Source: Apostichopus japonicus (Eukaryota > Echinodermata > Holothuroidea > Aspidochirotida > Stichopodidae). Taken from it: 64,000 nt of DNA. The stretch is from NCBI RefSeq assembly GCF_037975245.1, contig NC_092578.1:17044821-17108820 (forward strand), written 5' to 3'. The notes beneath the pieces are model-generated. The model saw only the letters and a program-made list of their open reading frames with translations, did not search any database and was not told where the DNA came from. Position 1 is the stretch's first letter. Each line of letters opens with the position of its first letter. A program made the translations under genes and the position numbers. Of this stretch, positions 11,809 through 23,796 are shown piece by piece.

Positions 11809-12909
11809 GCGACCTTCCCCCCCAAGCGAGGTAAAGGCCCCAATTTGCATACCTCGCTCTCATTGGCTGGGGCTTGCGGTTTTTAATGCTGAATTGGGAA
11901 GTCTGTTTCGACTATGTACGCGTGTGTACATCTAAATTGTCCATACACGAGCGACAGAAGGCAACTTTGTTAAAAAAATTGTTAAAACGTGTGTTCTTTG
12001 CTTTTGCGCGAACTTGTTTGTGTACACGTATATCCATAAGTTTGTAAAACAATACTGCGACCATGAACTGAGTGTACACATCTCATTGTAGATGACTGTC
12101 CTTCTTTGAAGGTAAGGATTACTTAGGTTTATGATCCAAAACTGAAAAGCCAATAAACTGAATGAGTTAGTTTTGACAGTTAGTTTTGAATAAGTTAGTT
12201 TTGACAGCGTGAAGCGTTGAAGTGATGGTAGAACTTGCTGCACAGATAAGTACTGCGATGCAATGTGCGCAGATTAGTACCAGGCGTTTGCTTTCTTCAA
12301 AACTGCACAACAACATTGGACACCTTGACAGTTTCTGATTGACTATTATCTTGTCTGAGATGCTTTTACATTTTTAACTGATAGACTCTTATTGTTTAGC
12401 ATAGACATTGCTTTGATATTCAAAATTATGACCCTTTGACACGGTTAATTATGACCCTTTGGCACGGTTTTCAGATAATATAATACGAAAGATATAGGCC
12501 TAGTATTTAGTCATGTTAGTAGTACCACTCTCACTGTGGATAATAGTTATTGAATGCAGAAATTGCCTTACGTTTATATTATGTGGTGATATATTGTATC
12601 ATCTTTAAACTGTTTCGGTTTGATTTAACTTTATTAAATTTACAGCAACAGAGTTGTGCGATGCATAATCACAGACCCTCTAACACCCGTGGCATAACAA
12701 ACCGACAAATATATTAACTCTACTCAAACGAGTACAGTCTGCTGCTAGACTGTTTTCTATTCTGAGTGTAGCAAAGTGGCCTTGTGAAAGGTGGTGTGTG
12801 ATGAACGGTTCTGTGCAGCTGCTGCTAGTTAAGCTCATGCATACGAAGCCCAGCCAATGGGAGCGAGGTATGCACATCTTGGTCTTTACCGCGCTGGAAA
12901 AAAAATCGC
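11809..12909 (+). mobile_element. Mutator-like MITE, complete copy
   Basis: Imperfect terminal inverted repeats of about 65 bases begin GCGA at the left and end TCGC at the right, each with the TTTGCATACCTCGCT motif or its inverse. Flanks read CCACGGGAG at the left and CCCGGGAG at the right, compatible with a decayed 8-9-bp target duplication. The empty form is seen at about 21828 and 60425. No transposase is encoded, so the element is non-autonomous. Confidence 0.75.
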
Positions 12910-13025
12910 CCCGGGAGAATGGGTTCACTTCAGATTTGATCGAAGAGCACATATGTTATAATAAGGTGTAATAATATTCTGGGATTTCTGCCAAGGTCTA
13001 AAAAGTACAATATTTCTATATTGAG

Positions 13026-13305
13026 TAAAACTTTTCAGGGAATTACCCCCGCAAATGTCAATGGCATTGTATAATGACCAAATGTCTCGAGACTCTTTTA
13101 AACTTCTTCCGGAAAACAGATTAATACAAGCCGTCAAACCACTAAGAAAAAATAATTGTTTTGCGCTTATGGTCCGAGTTAAGAATTTTACTCCTTAAAA
13201 GCAATAGTCCCGGAGTTAAATCATTCATATCAAATCGATTCCTCATCAGCTCTGTTCCGACAATCACTCTCTTCTCCAGTGTCTTCAAAGTTTACAAACT
13301 TTTGG
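13026..13305 (+). promoter_or_regulatory. Common 5' module with possible untranslated first exon, unit B
   Basis: Block conserved before copies B, C, D, E and the predicted sixth copy. It ends at a donor-like TTTGG|GTAAGT that is kept in all five, with only the base after GTAAGT varying in one. Coding exon 1 lies about 1.6 kb downstream, behind an acceptor-like TTCTTTCAG. I infer a leader exon and promoter; no TATA box is obvious. The short open frame inside (starting near 13161) is not conserved in start or length and is not called. Confidence 0.4.
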
Positions 13306-13837
13306 GTAAGTTGATTCATGTCTTTCTTTTTACTTTCGATTTCTTTTGGAGAAATAATCCTAAATATTTAGATTTAGACTTACCATATAGAATATACCAT
13401 TCCCTAACAAGGTGGTTATGATGCAATTACAAAAGTCAATCAAGTAATCATTTGCTTAATTTCAAATTAACAAGAATATAAAGTGATTGATTACAGTTAC
13501 ACTTCAATGTATACGCTTCTTCTGTGGAGACAGGTTTTATGTGTTATATCATGTAGCACGAATTATCGATAATTTCTACCTTTTTTCAAATATGTATTGT
13601 TATGTGTGAGTCAAGGTGATTATTTTGAAATACTGACTGTCATGTTTAAGGTATGTACCAGCCCCAGGGAATATCCAGCAAGGGAAGGGATATCCTAGCT
13701 CCATGTGGTAACGAAGATATTTAATCGTTTTTCGTCCATAAGCAAATCCGATAGTCATTTCATTTATTTTGGTTTTCTCCATAAACATACAATGTAGGTT
13801 GGATATGTATGCTTTTATACAATAAATTGTAATTGTA

Positions 13838-14500
13838 AAGAATTGTAATAAGTATTAGCTCAATAACGTAAGCTCTGTATACTAATACTAGTTCTAGGAC
13901 GTGGTTTGGGCATGTTACCAGCCTGCCTAGTATTATGATTATGTATATATTTATTGTATGTAAAATAACACGTGAAAACAGAAGGATTATGATTATTAAT
14001 AGAACGGTAAGCAAAGAGTAGCAATGTAAACATTAATAAGGTCAGCAAATTTAAGGAGATTTAAAGAAGCAAATAGCTTGCAGGTGTGATCATTGAAGGA
14101 AGCGAATGAAGTATGAGAAATTGTTCTCTTTTAGAGCTTCAGAAGTTTCTTGATATTATAAGACATTGTACCGGACCAAACTTTCACGCAATAAGTGAGA
14201 TGGGGATGAACAAAAGTAAATGATAAAAAACGAAGATCTTGTCCTGCTTGAAATGGAGAGAATCCCAACATATCGTGCAATCTTTGTAGAGATTGAATTA
14301 ACATAGTTATTCCACGTCAAGCCAGAGTCAAGATAACCCCAAGAAACATTGTATTACCTAGTACTCTTTTAAGATATTTTCTGTCCATTCACTTGTCAAA
14401 TATCACTTTATTAAAGCTGCACTTATTATTTTGAAGAAAATAAAACAAACAATATCTCTAGTCTTATTCTCACATTAAGGGAAAGTTTATTAGCAGAGAA
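13838..14500 (-). mobile_element. LINE 3' fragment (CR1/L2/Jockey-like), unit B
   Basis: On the minus strand degraded frames carry the downstream part of a non-LTR reverse transcriptase (a MDRKYLKR to FLGVI stretch near 14370) and then the C-terminal HNTRQAGNMPKPRPRTS near 13930, a hallmark of these LINEs. The frame is broken. Related tails are at 38530-39190, 48860-49430 and 63290-63950, in the same place in each unit. Confidence 0.65.
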
Positions 14501-14502
14501 CC

Positions 14503-14575
14503 ATAGCCTAGTGGTTAGGGTGTCCGCGTACAGAGCGGAAGGCCCGTGGTTCGAATCCCGGTGGAGGCTGACAGT
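14503..14575 (+). mobile_element. tRNA-derived SINE head
   Basis: TAGCCTAGTGGTTAGGGTG gives an A box and GGTTCGAATCC a B box. Between them TCCGC and GCGGA can pair around a 7-base loop. The outer ends do not pair as an acceptor stem, and a short tail then a TA microsatellite follow. This is therefore a SINE rather than a tRNA gene. Other units lack it at this point (compare 39195). Confidence 0.65.
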
Positions 14576-14611
14576 TTTTTCACTGTTCTTGATTTTCCAA
14601 CTCATTACGAT

Positions 14612-14615
<4 letters not shown>

Positions 14616-14666
<51 letters not shown>

Positions 14667-14866
14667 CATATATACATACATATATACATACATATATACA
14701 TACATATATACATACATCATTTATGTATTTATATATTTATATATTTATGTATTTATGTATTTATATATTTATGTATTTATATATTTATGTATTTATATAT
14801 TTATATATTTATGTATTTATGTATTTATATATTTATATATTTATATATTTATATATTTATGTATTT
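14616..14866. repeat. (TA)n, ATACATAC and TTTATRTA simple repeats
   Basis: TA run followed by an ATACATAC run and about 18 copies of an 8-base TTTATRTA-like unit, ending just before exon 1 of copy B. Long open frames over it are artefacts. Confidence 0.92.
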
Positions 14867-14883
14867 TTTGTTGTTCTTTCAGA

Positions 14884-16717
14884 ATGGCGCGTTTCCTCAT
14901 CTTCTGCCTGTTTCTCGTTATTACTGTTGTAAACCTCAGTGAGGCATGCTCTGGCTCCTCGTCCGGTTCGGACTCAGGGGGTGGTAATGATCGTGACCCA
15001 CCCCAACCCGATTCCCCTGGACCCTTGGATTTTCCCATCGGTGACAGTGGTGCTACGATATCGCCCACGTACGACCCTGGCACTGGTGCTGTTGGTGTTG
15101 AAGTCAACATACCGTAAGTTTCATCGTAATTACTTACATAGTGTGCATGGAAAGTTGATGTTATCCATGAATTACCTCATTATTTCAGTTCCTCTGTTAT
15201 GGCGAAAATGACCGTTTCCAAACATTTCTTTCCTTTACAACGAGTAAACACGTATTTTGTGATTTGAAAGATCGTATTATACTCCTTAACAGTTTGTTGT
15301 CTAAACGATCACAAAGGAATGGATATGGATACGTTGGGCAAGGACGGTGTAGGGGTGGGGGGTGAGGGGGTGGGAGAGGCTGGGAGTAATTTAGTTGAAA
15401 GTGGGCATAAACATATATAGTCGTAATAATCACAAGGTAATATATTTTAATATCAAATTAAAATATATAACTTTTATAAATTATATATCACTTAAATAAC
15501 ACATCATAACGTCCTATAATAACTATTTCATAAAAGCGAAGGTTTTGGCGGGGGAGGGGAGGAGAGGGGAGGAGAGGAGAGGGTAGGGTAAATAATTTGA
15601 GAAAAAATCATGGTTCACAATTCCAACTAATTCCACCTTGTACTTTAAAAGAGAAAAAGGTTTTTTAAGTTTATTTAATTTTTTGAAATGTAACGATACC
15701 GTATACTATATTCATTTATTTGTCACTTTAGTCTACCACAGTGGTGTGTATTTCGTTCGTAAGGGGTGTTCCGTAGAGTATACACTCGTCTTGTCGCCAT
15801 GACCTCGGCTACAAAATATATTTTTGTGATGCCAAAGTTGATGGGAAAGTATCATACCATGTATCGGCCAAGAATACTCTGAAATCACCAAATAGTAAAT
15901 ATTTGTCAATCACTTTAGTTTTGAGAAAGAATGAAAAAAAAAAAACTGTTTTCTTGTATTTTGCAGTTTCCGTCGCGATATTGGAAGTCGGAAGGCAACC
16001 GTCTTTAAGCTGCTTGATGTCAATGGCGATCAATTCATTGATGTGTGTGAATGGACGAAAGAGGGCGGCAAAGCTAAAAACTTTGTTACATTCCTCGGTG
16101 ATGATGACATGGACGGTTAGTTGACAGTTGTTAGATTATAAATATAAATGATCATTATTGCATTAGTTTTTGTGTGGACGATGAGCACAGACTAACAATC
16201 TACCTAATTTCCCCTTAGTTTCAAACCTATTATGCTGCTATAGCCTTACCCCCTTAGTGAATTGAATCCTATATTTTTCTGTTCTCATTCATACTTTCCC
16301 ATTGTCTTTCATACTTTCCCCATTGTCATTCACACTGCTCATTGTCATTCATACTTTTCCAATGTCATTCATACTTCCCATTGTCATTCATACTTCCTAT
16401 CGTCATTCATACTTCCCCATTGTCATTTATGCTTTCCCATTGTCATTCATACTTTCCCATTGTCATTCATACTTTCCCATTGTCATTCATACTTCCCATT
16501 GTCATTCATACTTCACCATTGTCATTCATACTTCCCATTGTCATTCATACTTTCCCATTGTCATTCATGCTTTCCCATTGTCATTCATACTTTCTCATTG
16601 TCATTCATACTTTCCCATTCTGCAACATACGTTCCCATTCTCAACTCTCTGTCTTCTATCTTCCCCTCAGGCGACGAAAAGATCTCTTGGCAAGAATTCC
16701 CCGATATGAATGTCTAG
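14884..16717 (+). CDS. Secreted EF-hand pair protein, copy B (type 1)
   Basis: Exons 14884-15113, 15967-16115 and 16671-16717 (426 nt, 141 residues). The architecture is that of copy A: signal peptide 1-21, Ser/Gly/Pro-rich linker, FPIGDSG segment, EF loops at 94-105 and 124-135. It differs from A at only a few residues (Leu for Phe at 5, Glu for Gln at 20, Gly for Asp in PTYDPGTG, Lys for Arg in the second loop). The exon 2 products are identical. Intron sequences are also nearly the same apart from repeat expansions, so the duplication is recent or homogenised by conversion. The conserved 5' module at 13026-13305 lies upstream. The upstream in-frame extension through simple repeats is not part of the gene. 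Confidence 0.85.
16285..16620. repeat. 20-bp minisatellite in intron 2 of copy B
   Basis: Same unit and position as 5250-5575 in copy A, with a slightly different order of variants, showing independent turnover since duplication. Confidence 0.92.
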
Positions 16718-17794
16718 ACCGAGAAAGGACAATGATCGAGGCTGCATGAAACAGACTAGAAAATGAGCAACTTTCGATCGTCAGTGACTCATAAACAGAG
16801 TTAATTTTAGGTGGATGGTTGAAGAGAAGTTGGAAGGGGTTAGGGGAGGGGTATGCTTTAGGTTAAAAGTCCGAAATCAGTGCGTTGCAAGCGATATAAC
16901 AAGTTTTGTACATATGAGGATCATCCATGGGCATTTTTACATCTATTTTGGTTAATATCAACGTGACGAAGTGGGCGGGGGGGGGGGGGGCGTAAGGTAG
17001 CCGGGGGAGGGAACAGGTGGGGTGTTAATAATAAGGCACATAAAGACAGAAACATGAGTTTTGTGTTTGCTTTATTCTCAAGTCAATTATTGTCCGTAAA
17101 TGTTCGTTTTATAAGTAAATTTCTAGCACTTACGTGAAACTGATATTCTCCAACCCCTCTAAACGGAGGCACAACATTCCATGCCATCCTGGATCCATGT
17201 TCACCCTTCCTACCCCCCCTCCCCCACCCCTTCAAGTTTCACATCTGACACTCATTCTTATAGTTTTTAAAATAAGTTGTATTCTGTTTGGAAAAACAAA
17301 ATGAAAGTAATTATGAAAAATACAAACCGTGATTACTGTGTTTGATTTAATCTCCTTTGTCAGAGTTAAATCTCTCTTTTGGATCATTCAGTTGTACATT
17401 TCTATGGACGTGTAGAAAGTGGGCTGATTTGCCCCGACGCCATTCTCCAAACAGAGACACGCACACTGAACCTTCACCTCTCGCTTACCCTTCCCTGTTC
17501 TCTACCCCTCCCTCTTCTCTACCCCCTCGCGCACCCCTCAACCCTCGTCGTGCACCCCTCAATCCCCTCCGTCTTCTCTACCCTCGCCCCAAAACCGTTT
17601 CACTTTCGGTGTTAGTGCATCACATAAGTGATTTTAGGCATTGCTTCTATACCGTACCGCATCGCACGAAAGGTCTATTCCGAGAATTGTTATTGTAAAA
17701 GTTGAAGGTTTACAGTCTTGTACGAGGCTGATGCCTCCTCACATGACTTTACAACTTAACCCCTGGTCATTGGTAACTTGTCACATCCACACAC
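16718..17794. other. 3' flank of copy B
   Basis: Duplicate of 5664-6714 with small indels and expanded G runs near 16976. No further gene is seen. Confidence 0.5.
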
Positions 17795-18071
17795 CAAAGT
17801 GTGCACAATTCAATCAATCTCTCCTGGGGCACCACAGTGCACCACAACCACGTGTCCCCCGGGGGACTTCCCATAGGGTGCAGCCACAAACCGGCGCACG
17901 CAACTATATTTACAAGTTACCTCGCAGGTCCCCATTTATACACCTGGGTGAAGAGAGGCAATGGAGATAAAGCGCCTTGCCCAAGGACACAACACAATGA
18001 TCTGGCCAGGGCTCGAACCTGTAATCCTTAGATCACAAGTCCACTGCCTTAACCACTTGACCACAACGCCC
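17795..18071 (-). mobile_element. tRNA-derived SINE (minus strand), unit B
   Basis: Copy of the SINE at 6715-6991, carried along by the unit duplication. It has the same A and B box motifs and the CCTTGGGCAAGGCGCTTT motif. Confidence 0.6.
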
Positions 18072-18973
18072 TTGTACGTACGTACAACGAAAAGTATTTG
18101 AGATCGAGTTACTTTGGAAGTTGGGGGAGGGTGGGGGGGGGGGGGGGTAGTACGTGTATTTCTCACGTTTAGTAGGTGACGGCATAGTCACAACCATCGG
18201 AGGAGTGATTTACTAAACATCATGCCCCTATCGGAGCCCCATAGTTGCCCCTTATACATATAGTATCTTTTGTATATAACAGCTGTGAAGATCCGTGAAT
18301 TTAAGACGAAATCCCTTTTAGCCGTCTATAGCAGGAGCGGTGACGACAATTAAGTTATTTTCGAAAAATAAGGAGGTACATCTATTATCTGCCCTATTGT
18401 TGTATAACCGTCAAGAAGTGCATTTCAGTATGGTGTCCTCTATTATCTATATGTATACCACATAGATATTGAAGTAGGAAGAATGACGTCATGCGACTTA
18501 TACTGAAGCCACCCATCCCACAGGTGGCGCTTTGCTTATACGACAAGAAGGTACTGGTGGGGGAGGGTTGCATTTTCACGGCATTTCTTCAAGGACAACT
18601 ATGACACTATTTGAGTAGAGCACTTAAATAATACAAGCAAGAAAAAAGTTTGCAATGTGCCTCTCAGATACCGGAAATGACACTTTCCAGACATTAAGAG
18701 TTGCACAAAACACTCCACTTACTCGAGTCATTATTGAGGCGAAAAAAAAATTCAAAGTTGATTCTTCAGTTATGGAGTATAGTACTTACCAATATTGTCG
18801 CTCATAACATGTCTTAATTTGTGCAAAGTATACAGCTACTCTTTCAAAAAACGAGTAAAATTAAATTAAACTTTAAAGTCGAATGCACCATGCATGTATG
18901 AAGACGTACAAATGACCTGGCTTTTTGCCGTACAACCCAAAGCGCCCTCGTTTTTTTTTCAAGGCTTCACTGC

Positions 18974-19342
18974 TTAAAGGCATTGAAGACTCGCCCCAAA
19001 CTGCGTGCCGCGCTCTGAAAAAGTTAACTTTCCGTTGCTTACAAGTGAAGATTTCTTCTTGTCGCTACAAAATGCAGACAGTAATGAAACGTGATACGCA
19101 CCTTGTTATCTTTTATCTAGACCTGAGATGTCCACCGCTGCTATGTACACTATGTTGTGGGTATTGACCGTAGCTGTATGTATTGACTGTACACTAGTGT
19201 CTAATTACCGACGGTAGCAAGCTGTGTGTGTATTTTCTGGGATCGATGGTGGTGTCTAACACTTCTGTTAAACCTCATTCGAAACCAGGTCAGATTACCG
19301 GCATGAGACGTTTCTCTGTGCGCGAGTCTTCACACCCTTTAA
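18974..19342 (+). mobile_element. TTAA-type MITE, copy 2
   Basis: Same ends and orientation as 7778-8150, bounded by TTAA on both sides, duplicated with the unit. Confidence 0.75.
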
Positions 19343-19966
19343 ACACACGGCGATATACTGTGTCAGCATTCTACCTTTCTCAATTTCTATGGTATACTAC
19401 AACCGTAGCACTAATAGTTCTCCGTTGACTTACTTACACACCTAGTCTATTTCCTTTCTACTAAATCTAGAAATATGCCCGTGGGTCATTCTGTGGCCTA
19501 CTGCAGGGTCCTTACAGTATGTTGAATTTCTATTTTGCACTTGAGAACTTTTCAGGGAATTACCCTCGCAAATTTCCTAACATCGTATCATCATCATCAA
19601 TGGCCTTGGCTCTCTTTCAAAACTACTTCCGATAAAACAGATTAATAAAAAGCCGGGAAACCACATGGGAAAATATGAAAGAAAGAAAATAATCAATTCA
19701 AAGTGGTTCATATATACCATCTCCGAATGTAACGTAGGATCATCCTCGTGCCCCCCCCCCCCCATTCACACTTCCCCATGTTGAAAGTACCCATGCAATT
19801 CTTCCAGTTATTACCAAAGAGTTTACGTTTTGACACTATAGTGTCACAAATACCTACTCGGTACCATCCGATATAAGGAAAAAAATATATAAAAAGTACG
19901 CTACGCCAAGACTTCAATCCTTGGTGCTCTAGAAGAGTAAGTGCATGAGACATTGCTGGCAACTAT

Positions 19967-20013
19967 TTAGACATTCACAGCTTGGAATTCTTGCCAAGAG
20001 ATCTTCTCGTCAC
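19967..20013 (-). pseudogene. Orphan inverted exon 3 of the EF-hand gene, unit B
   Basis: Equivalent of 8801-8847, with an AG acceptor, 47 nt and a TAA stop. Here the loop Asp is intact, and the encoded end reads [14 protein letters not shown]. The flanking inverted 3' sequence spans about 19900-20100. No partner exons are seen on the minus strand. Confidence 0.8.
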
Positions 20014-20099
20014 CTTTTATGAAAACAAAACAATAAATTATGTTTGCCAGTATTAATGGCCAATATACAGTGGCGTACGAAGCTATCAAATAGTAAAAG

Positions 20100-20660
20100 A
20101 ACAGAAAACTCATAATAGTGGCAACGAAGCCTGCACAAGGATTATCGGAAATAATTTTCAACTGAGACGGAGGGTGGGGTAGAGTGGGGGGCCGGGGGTT
20201 GGAGGTTGGAGGTTGAGGTGGATGGGGTGCCAAGTCCTTACAGTATGTTGAATTTCGTGAATCGCATTTGAAAACTCTCCCTTAATATCATTTTGGGAAT
20301 AAAGTAAGTTGAAAGAAAGCATAATTGCTCTTTGTTTTCATTTTTGCATTGCTTTACATTAGTCGCCCATTGTAGATATATTTGGTACTGCAACTTCGTT
20401 TCTAGGACAAGGGGTTGGACGGCGAGTCAACAAACTCCCCATTCCAATAACGTGATGACAATTTTATCACAAAATATTGATACCAGTTTCAGTAATATAA
20501 TATATTTACATTTATGATATCAATATTACTATTACCGTATCATCTAAACACCTCAGTTGTCGATTCGGAGAACATTTACGCTAATAGGTGGTTTAAAATA
20601 TCATCTGGCTATATGAATCCTCAGTAGCTCTACGTTAGCTCCTTATAGTAGGGAGGGGGG
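20100..20660. other. Forward-oriented type 2 3' flank in unit B
   Basis: Counterpart of 8935-9510. Contains GGGAATAAAG near 20295. No gene is seen. Confidence 0.55.
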
Positions 20661-20669
20661 GGGGGGGTA

Positions 20670-21836
20670 AGGGTTGAGTCTTTGCGATATATTCTGCTTT
20701 GAGAATACGGTTTACATCTAAACATGCCGAGAATTGTCAGCAATTTTTGCTTACCATTCAGCTTCAACCACCAGAAGATTTCGTTCCATAAGTTACTCTC
20801 ATCTGGAGCATATATGCTAATTTTATGATGTCCTGCAGTGCCAGGTAACCTTATTCTTGGTTGTTTTAGGATTATTCTCATTTCCATATAAGTGATCAAT
20901 TACACTTGAGAACTTTCCAGGGAATTCCCCTCACATATTCCCTAAACTGGAATTTATCATCAACTTTCTTGGCTCTCTTTTAAAACTACTTCCGAAAAAC
21001 AGATAAATATCAAAGCCGCCAAAGCGCAGGGGAAAAATTGAAAGAAAGAAAACAGTCAAATTGGTTCATATATACCACCTCCGAATGTAACCCAGGATCC
21101 CCCCACACCCATCCACACTTCCCCCTTGTTGAAAGTTTCTTTCAAGTACCCATGCAATTCTTCCAGATATTTCCATGTATAGTAAAGAGTTTACGTTTTG
21201 TATCAATAGTATAGTAATCTTGCAGTAAACAAGTGTGACGTAGTAGATACGTAACTCCCCAAAAAAGTTGTTTTGCTTTCGTATTAAATGTTCATTCAAT
21301 TTACCACTTAAAGGCATTGAAGACTCGCCCCAAACCGCGTGCGGCCATCTGAAAAAAGAGTTCACTTTCTGTTACTTGGAAGTGACTTGTGTCGCTACAA
21401 AATAATTACCGACGGTAGCAAGCTGTGTGTGTTTTTTCTGGGATCGATGGTAGTGTTTAACACTTCTGTTACACCTCATTTGAAACTAGGTCAAATTACC
21501 GGCATTAGACGCTTATTTTTGCGCGAGTCTTCACACCCTTTAATCTACATATGTTTCCTAACCCATGCAGGTAGAACAACCCGTGCTCAATCCTAGATCA
21601 AACAAAAGAGCGAAAAGCGGAAAAATGCAATCTCGGCTGTTCAGTGGTTTAGACAAGCGTTTCCCTGGCGACCCCAGGACATGCGCACTACGATTCAAAG
21701 TCGTTACCAAAACTTTCAATGGTTTAATTATAAATGTGCGCATTATTATTTCGCAAACTTGACAAAACTAAAACCGAGAGACTGTTTTATATAGCATGTC
21801 TTAAATAACTGAACAAAAATGCTCGATTCCCCGGGA
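20670..21836. repeat. About 0.9-kb unit repeat, copy 3
   Basis: Match to 9515-10427 interrupted by a MITE at 21308-21543. The join restores the uninterrupted sequence seen at 10143 (TTACCACTTAATC). Confidence 0.75.
21308..21543 (+). mobile_element. TTAA-type MITE, copy 3 (short)
   Basis: Inserted in the unit repeat at TTAA, with TTAA on both sides and the empty site visible at about 10146. It is internally shorter than the copy at 7778. Confidence 0.85.
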
Positions 21837-21842
21837 GAAGGG

Positions 21843-22285
21843 TATATGGCAAGCCCAATGTGCAATAATTCGATAAACCGAGTTTATCGCCGTTAAACTG
21901 AGTTTATCGACTGGATAACCGTGTTTTTCGCGATAAACTCAGTTTATCTAGCGAAAAGCAGAGTTAACGGCGATAAACTCGGTTTATCGAATCATTGCAC
22001 ATGTGGCGTGCTATATCCAATTCGATAAACTCGGTTTATCAAGCGATAAACAGAGACTATCGATAAACTTAGTTTATTGAGCGAAAAACATAGTTCCCAT
22101 TTATAAACTCGGTTTATCGCCGATAATCTTAGTTTATCGAGGTAACCCTGCTTTTCGCTCGGTAAACTGAGTTTATCGCGAAAAACACGGTTTACCATTC
22201 GATAAACTGGGTTTATCGACCGAAAAACAGAGTTTAACGGCGATAAATTCGGTTTATCGAATTATTGCACATATGGCATGCCATA
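21843..22285. mobile_element. Foldback element made of palindromic CGATAAAC units
   Basis: Ends in TATGGCA and TGCCATA with inverted GTGCAATAATTCGATAAAC. The interior is a chain of palindromes such as CGATAAACTCGGTTTATCG. GAAGGG flanks both sides (21837-21842 and 22286-22291), a 6-bp target duplication. The empty form is near 60430. Any open frames inside are by-products. Confidence 0.75.
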
Positions 22286-22387
22286 GAAGGGGGCCACTTC
22301 AGGTTTGATCGAAGAGCACATATGTTATAAGGTGTGATAATATACTGGGATTTCTGCCAAGGTCTAAAAAGTACAATATTTTTAGAT

Positions 22388-22669
22388 TGAGTAAAACTTT
22401 TCAGGGAATTACCCCCGAAAATGTCAATGGCATAGTGAAATGGTCAAACGTCCCGAGATTCTTTTAAACTACTTCCGATAAACAGATTAAGACAAGCCGT
22501 CAAACCACTAAAAAAAAGTTGTTGCTCCGCTCATGGTCCGAGTTAAGAATTTTACTCCTTAAAAGCAATAGTCCCGGAGTTAAATCATTCATATCCAATC
22601 GATTCCTCACCAGCTCTGGTCCAGCAATCACTCTCTTCTCCAGTGTCTTTAAAGTCTACAAACGTTTGG
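22388..22669 (+). promoter_or_regulatory. Common 5' module with possible untranslated first exon, unit C
   Basis: Same block as 13026-13305, ending at the donor-like GTAAGT at 22670. Coding exon 1 of copy C starts 1.1 kb downstream. Confidence 0.4.
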
Positions 22670-23370
22670 GTAAGTTGATTCAGGTTTTTCTTTTTACTTT
22701 CGGTTTTCCTTTGGAGAAATAATCCTAAATATTTAGACTTTAGACTTACCATATAGAAAAGATATACCATTCCCTATTTACCAAGACAATAATAATACTA
22801 CAAACAACAAAGGTCAATTAACCATCTGCTTAAGCTCAGATCAACAAGAATATATATGACTTTACACTTCAATGCATATGTTTCTTCTGTGGAGACAGGT
22901 TTAATGTGTTATATAATGTAGCACGAATTAATGCTGCTCTTATTATTTTGTAGAGAAAAAGCTATAACTTAGTCTTACTCACATTAGCAGAGAACCAAGC
23001 CTAGAATTTTTGACAAATTGTATTTTTCAATACAAATAACATTGTGGCCAGTGAAGAAAAACAACCTAGTTTTTATATCATAAAATGAATGCAATAGTAG
23101 GAACCAATTTGTCAACATATCTTACTTACATTTTTCTCTTTAGTTTATGATTTCTACGTAATATGACAATGCATCCGAACGACGGGGACATTTAAATAAA
23201 TCATTAACAATCATTACGAGCTTTTCTCATAACGTTCATGGGGTTAAAAAAAATCCATCTTAGTATATGTATACGTTAATTTAAATCTGTTGTCAATTTG
23301 CTGATTTTATAGTGAGTTATAGGGTTGGTTTGGTAAAATTTTTCATTAGTTGGCGACGAAAATAATTATG
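22670..23370. other. Presumed 5' intron of copy C
   Basis: Contains unit sequence and the edges of the LINE site seen in other units (near 22930) without the LINE body. No gene is seen. Confidence 0.4.
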
Positions 23371-23726
23371 TTAAAGGGTGTGAAGACTCGCGCAAAAAGA
23401 AACGTCTAATGCCGGTAATCTGACCTAGTTTCGTATGAGGTGAAGTGTTAGACACCACCATCGATCCCAGAAAATACACGCACACAGCTTGCTACCATCG
23501 GTAATTAGACACTATTGTACAGACAGTACATACAGCTGCGGTCAATACACACAGCACAGTGTACACACAATACAGCTAAAAATAACAAGGTATACTGCCT
23601 CACGTTTCATTACTGTACTGTCTGCATTTTGTAACGACACGAAGAAAACGTCACTTGCAACAACGGAAAGTTAACTATTTTTCAGATGGCCGCACGCGGT
23701 TTGAGGCGAGTCTTCAATGCCTTTAA
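23371..23726 (-). mobile_element. TTAA-type MITE, copy 4 (inverted), before copy C
   Basis: Inverse orientation of the copy at 7778, bounded by TTAA at 23371-23374 and 23723-23726. The empty site is seen before copies D (ATGTTAAAATGATGCGAAG, near 40788) and E (near 49648). It sits 70 bases upstream of the copy C start codon. Confidence 0.88.
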
Positions 23727-23796
23727 TATGATTCGAAGTTTATTTTTTCTCCGTTTAATTCTCAGCTTTCATTGTTTAGCATATCGGGAATTCAGC

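Noticed and set aside
14503-14575. Genuine tRNA gene
   Set aside because: A and B boxes and an anticodon-like stem are present, but the ends do not pair as an acceptor stem and a SINE-like tail follows.
5227-16749. Overlapping frames of 113-151 residues over the 20-bp minisatellite
   Set aside because: Three overlapping frames in the same intron are a product of the pyrimidine-rich repeat; only the end of one coincides with exon 3.
21992-22198. 68-residue minus-strand frame with repeated RVY and LSL motifs
   Set aside because: It is a translation of the palindromic CGATAAAC units in the foldback element.
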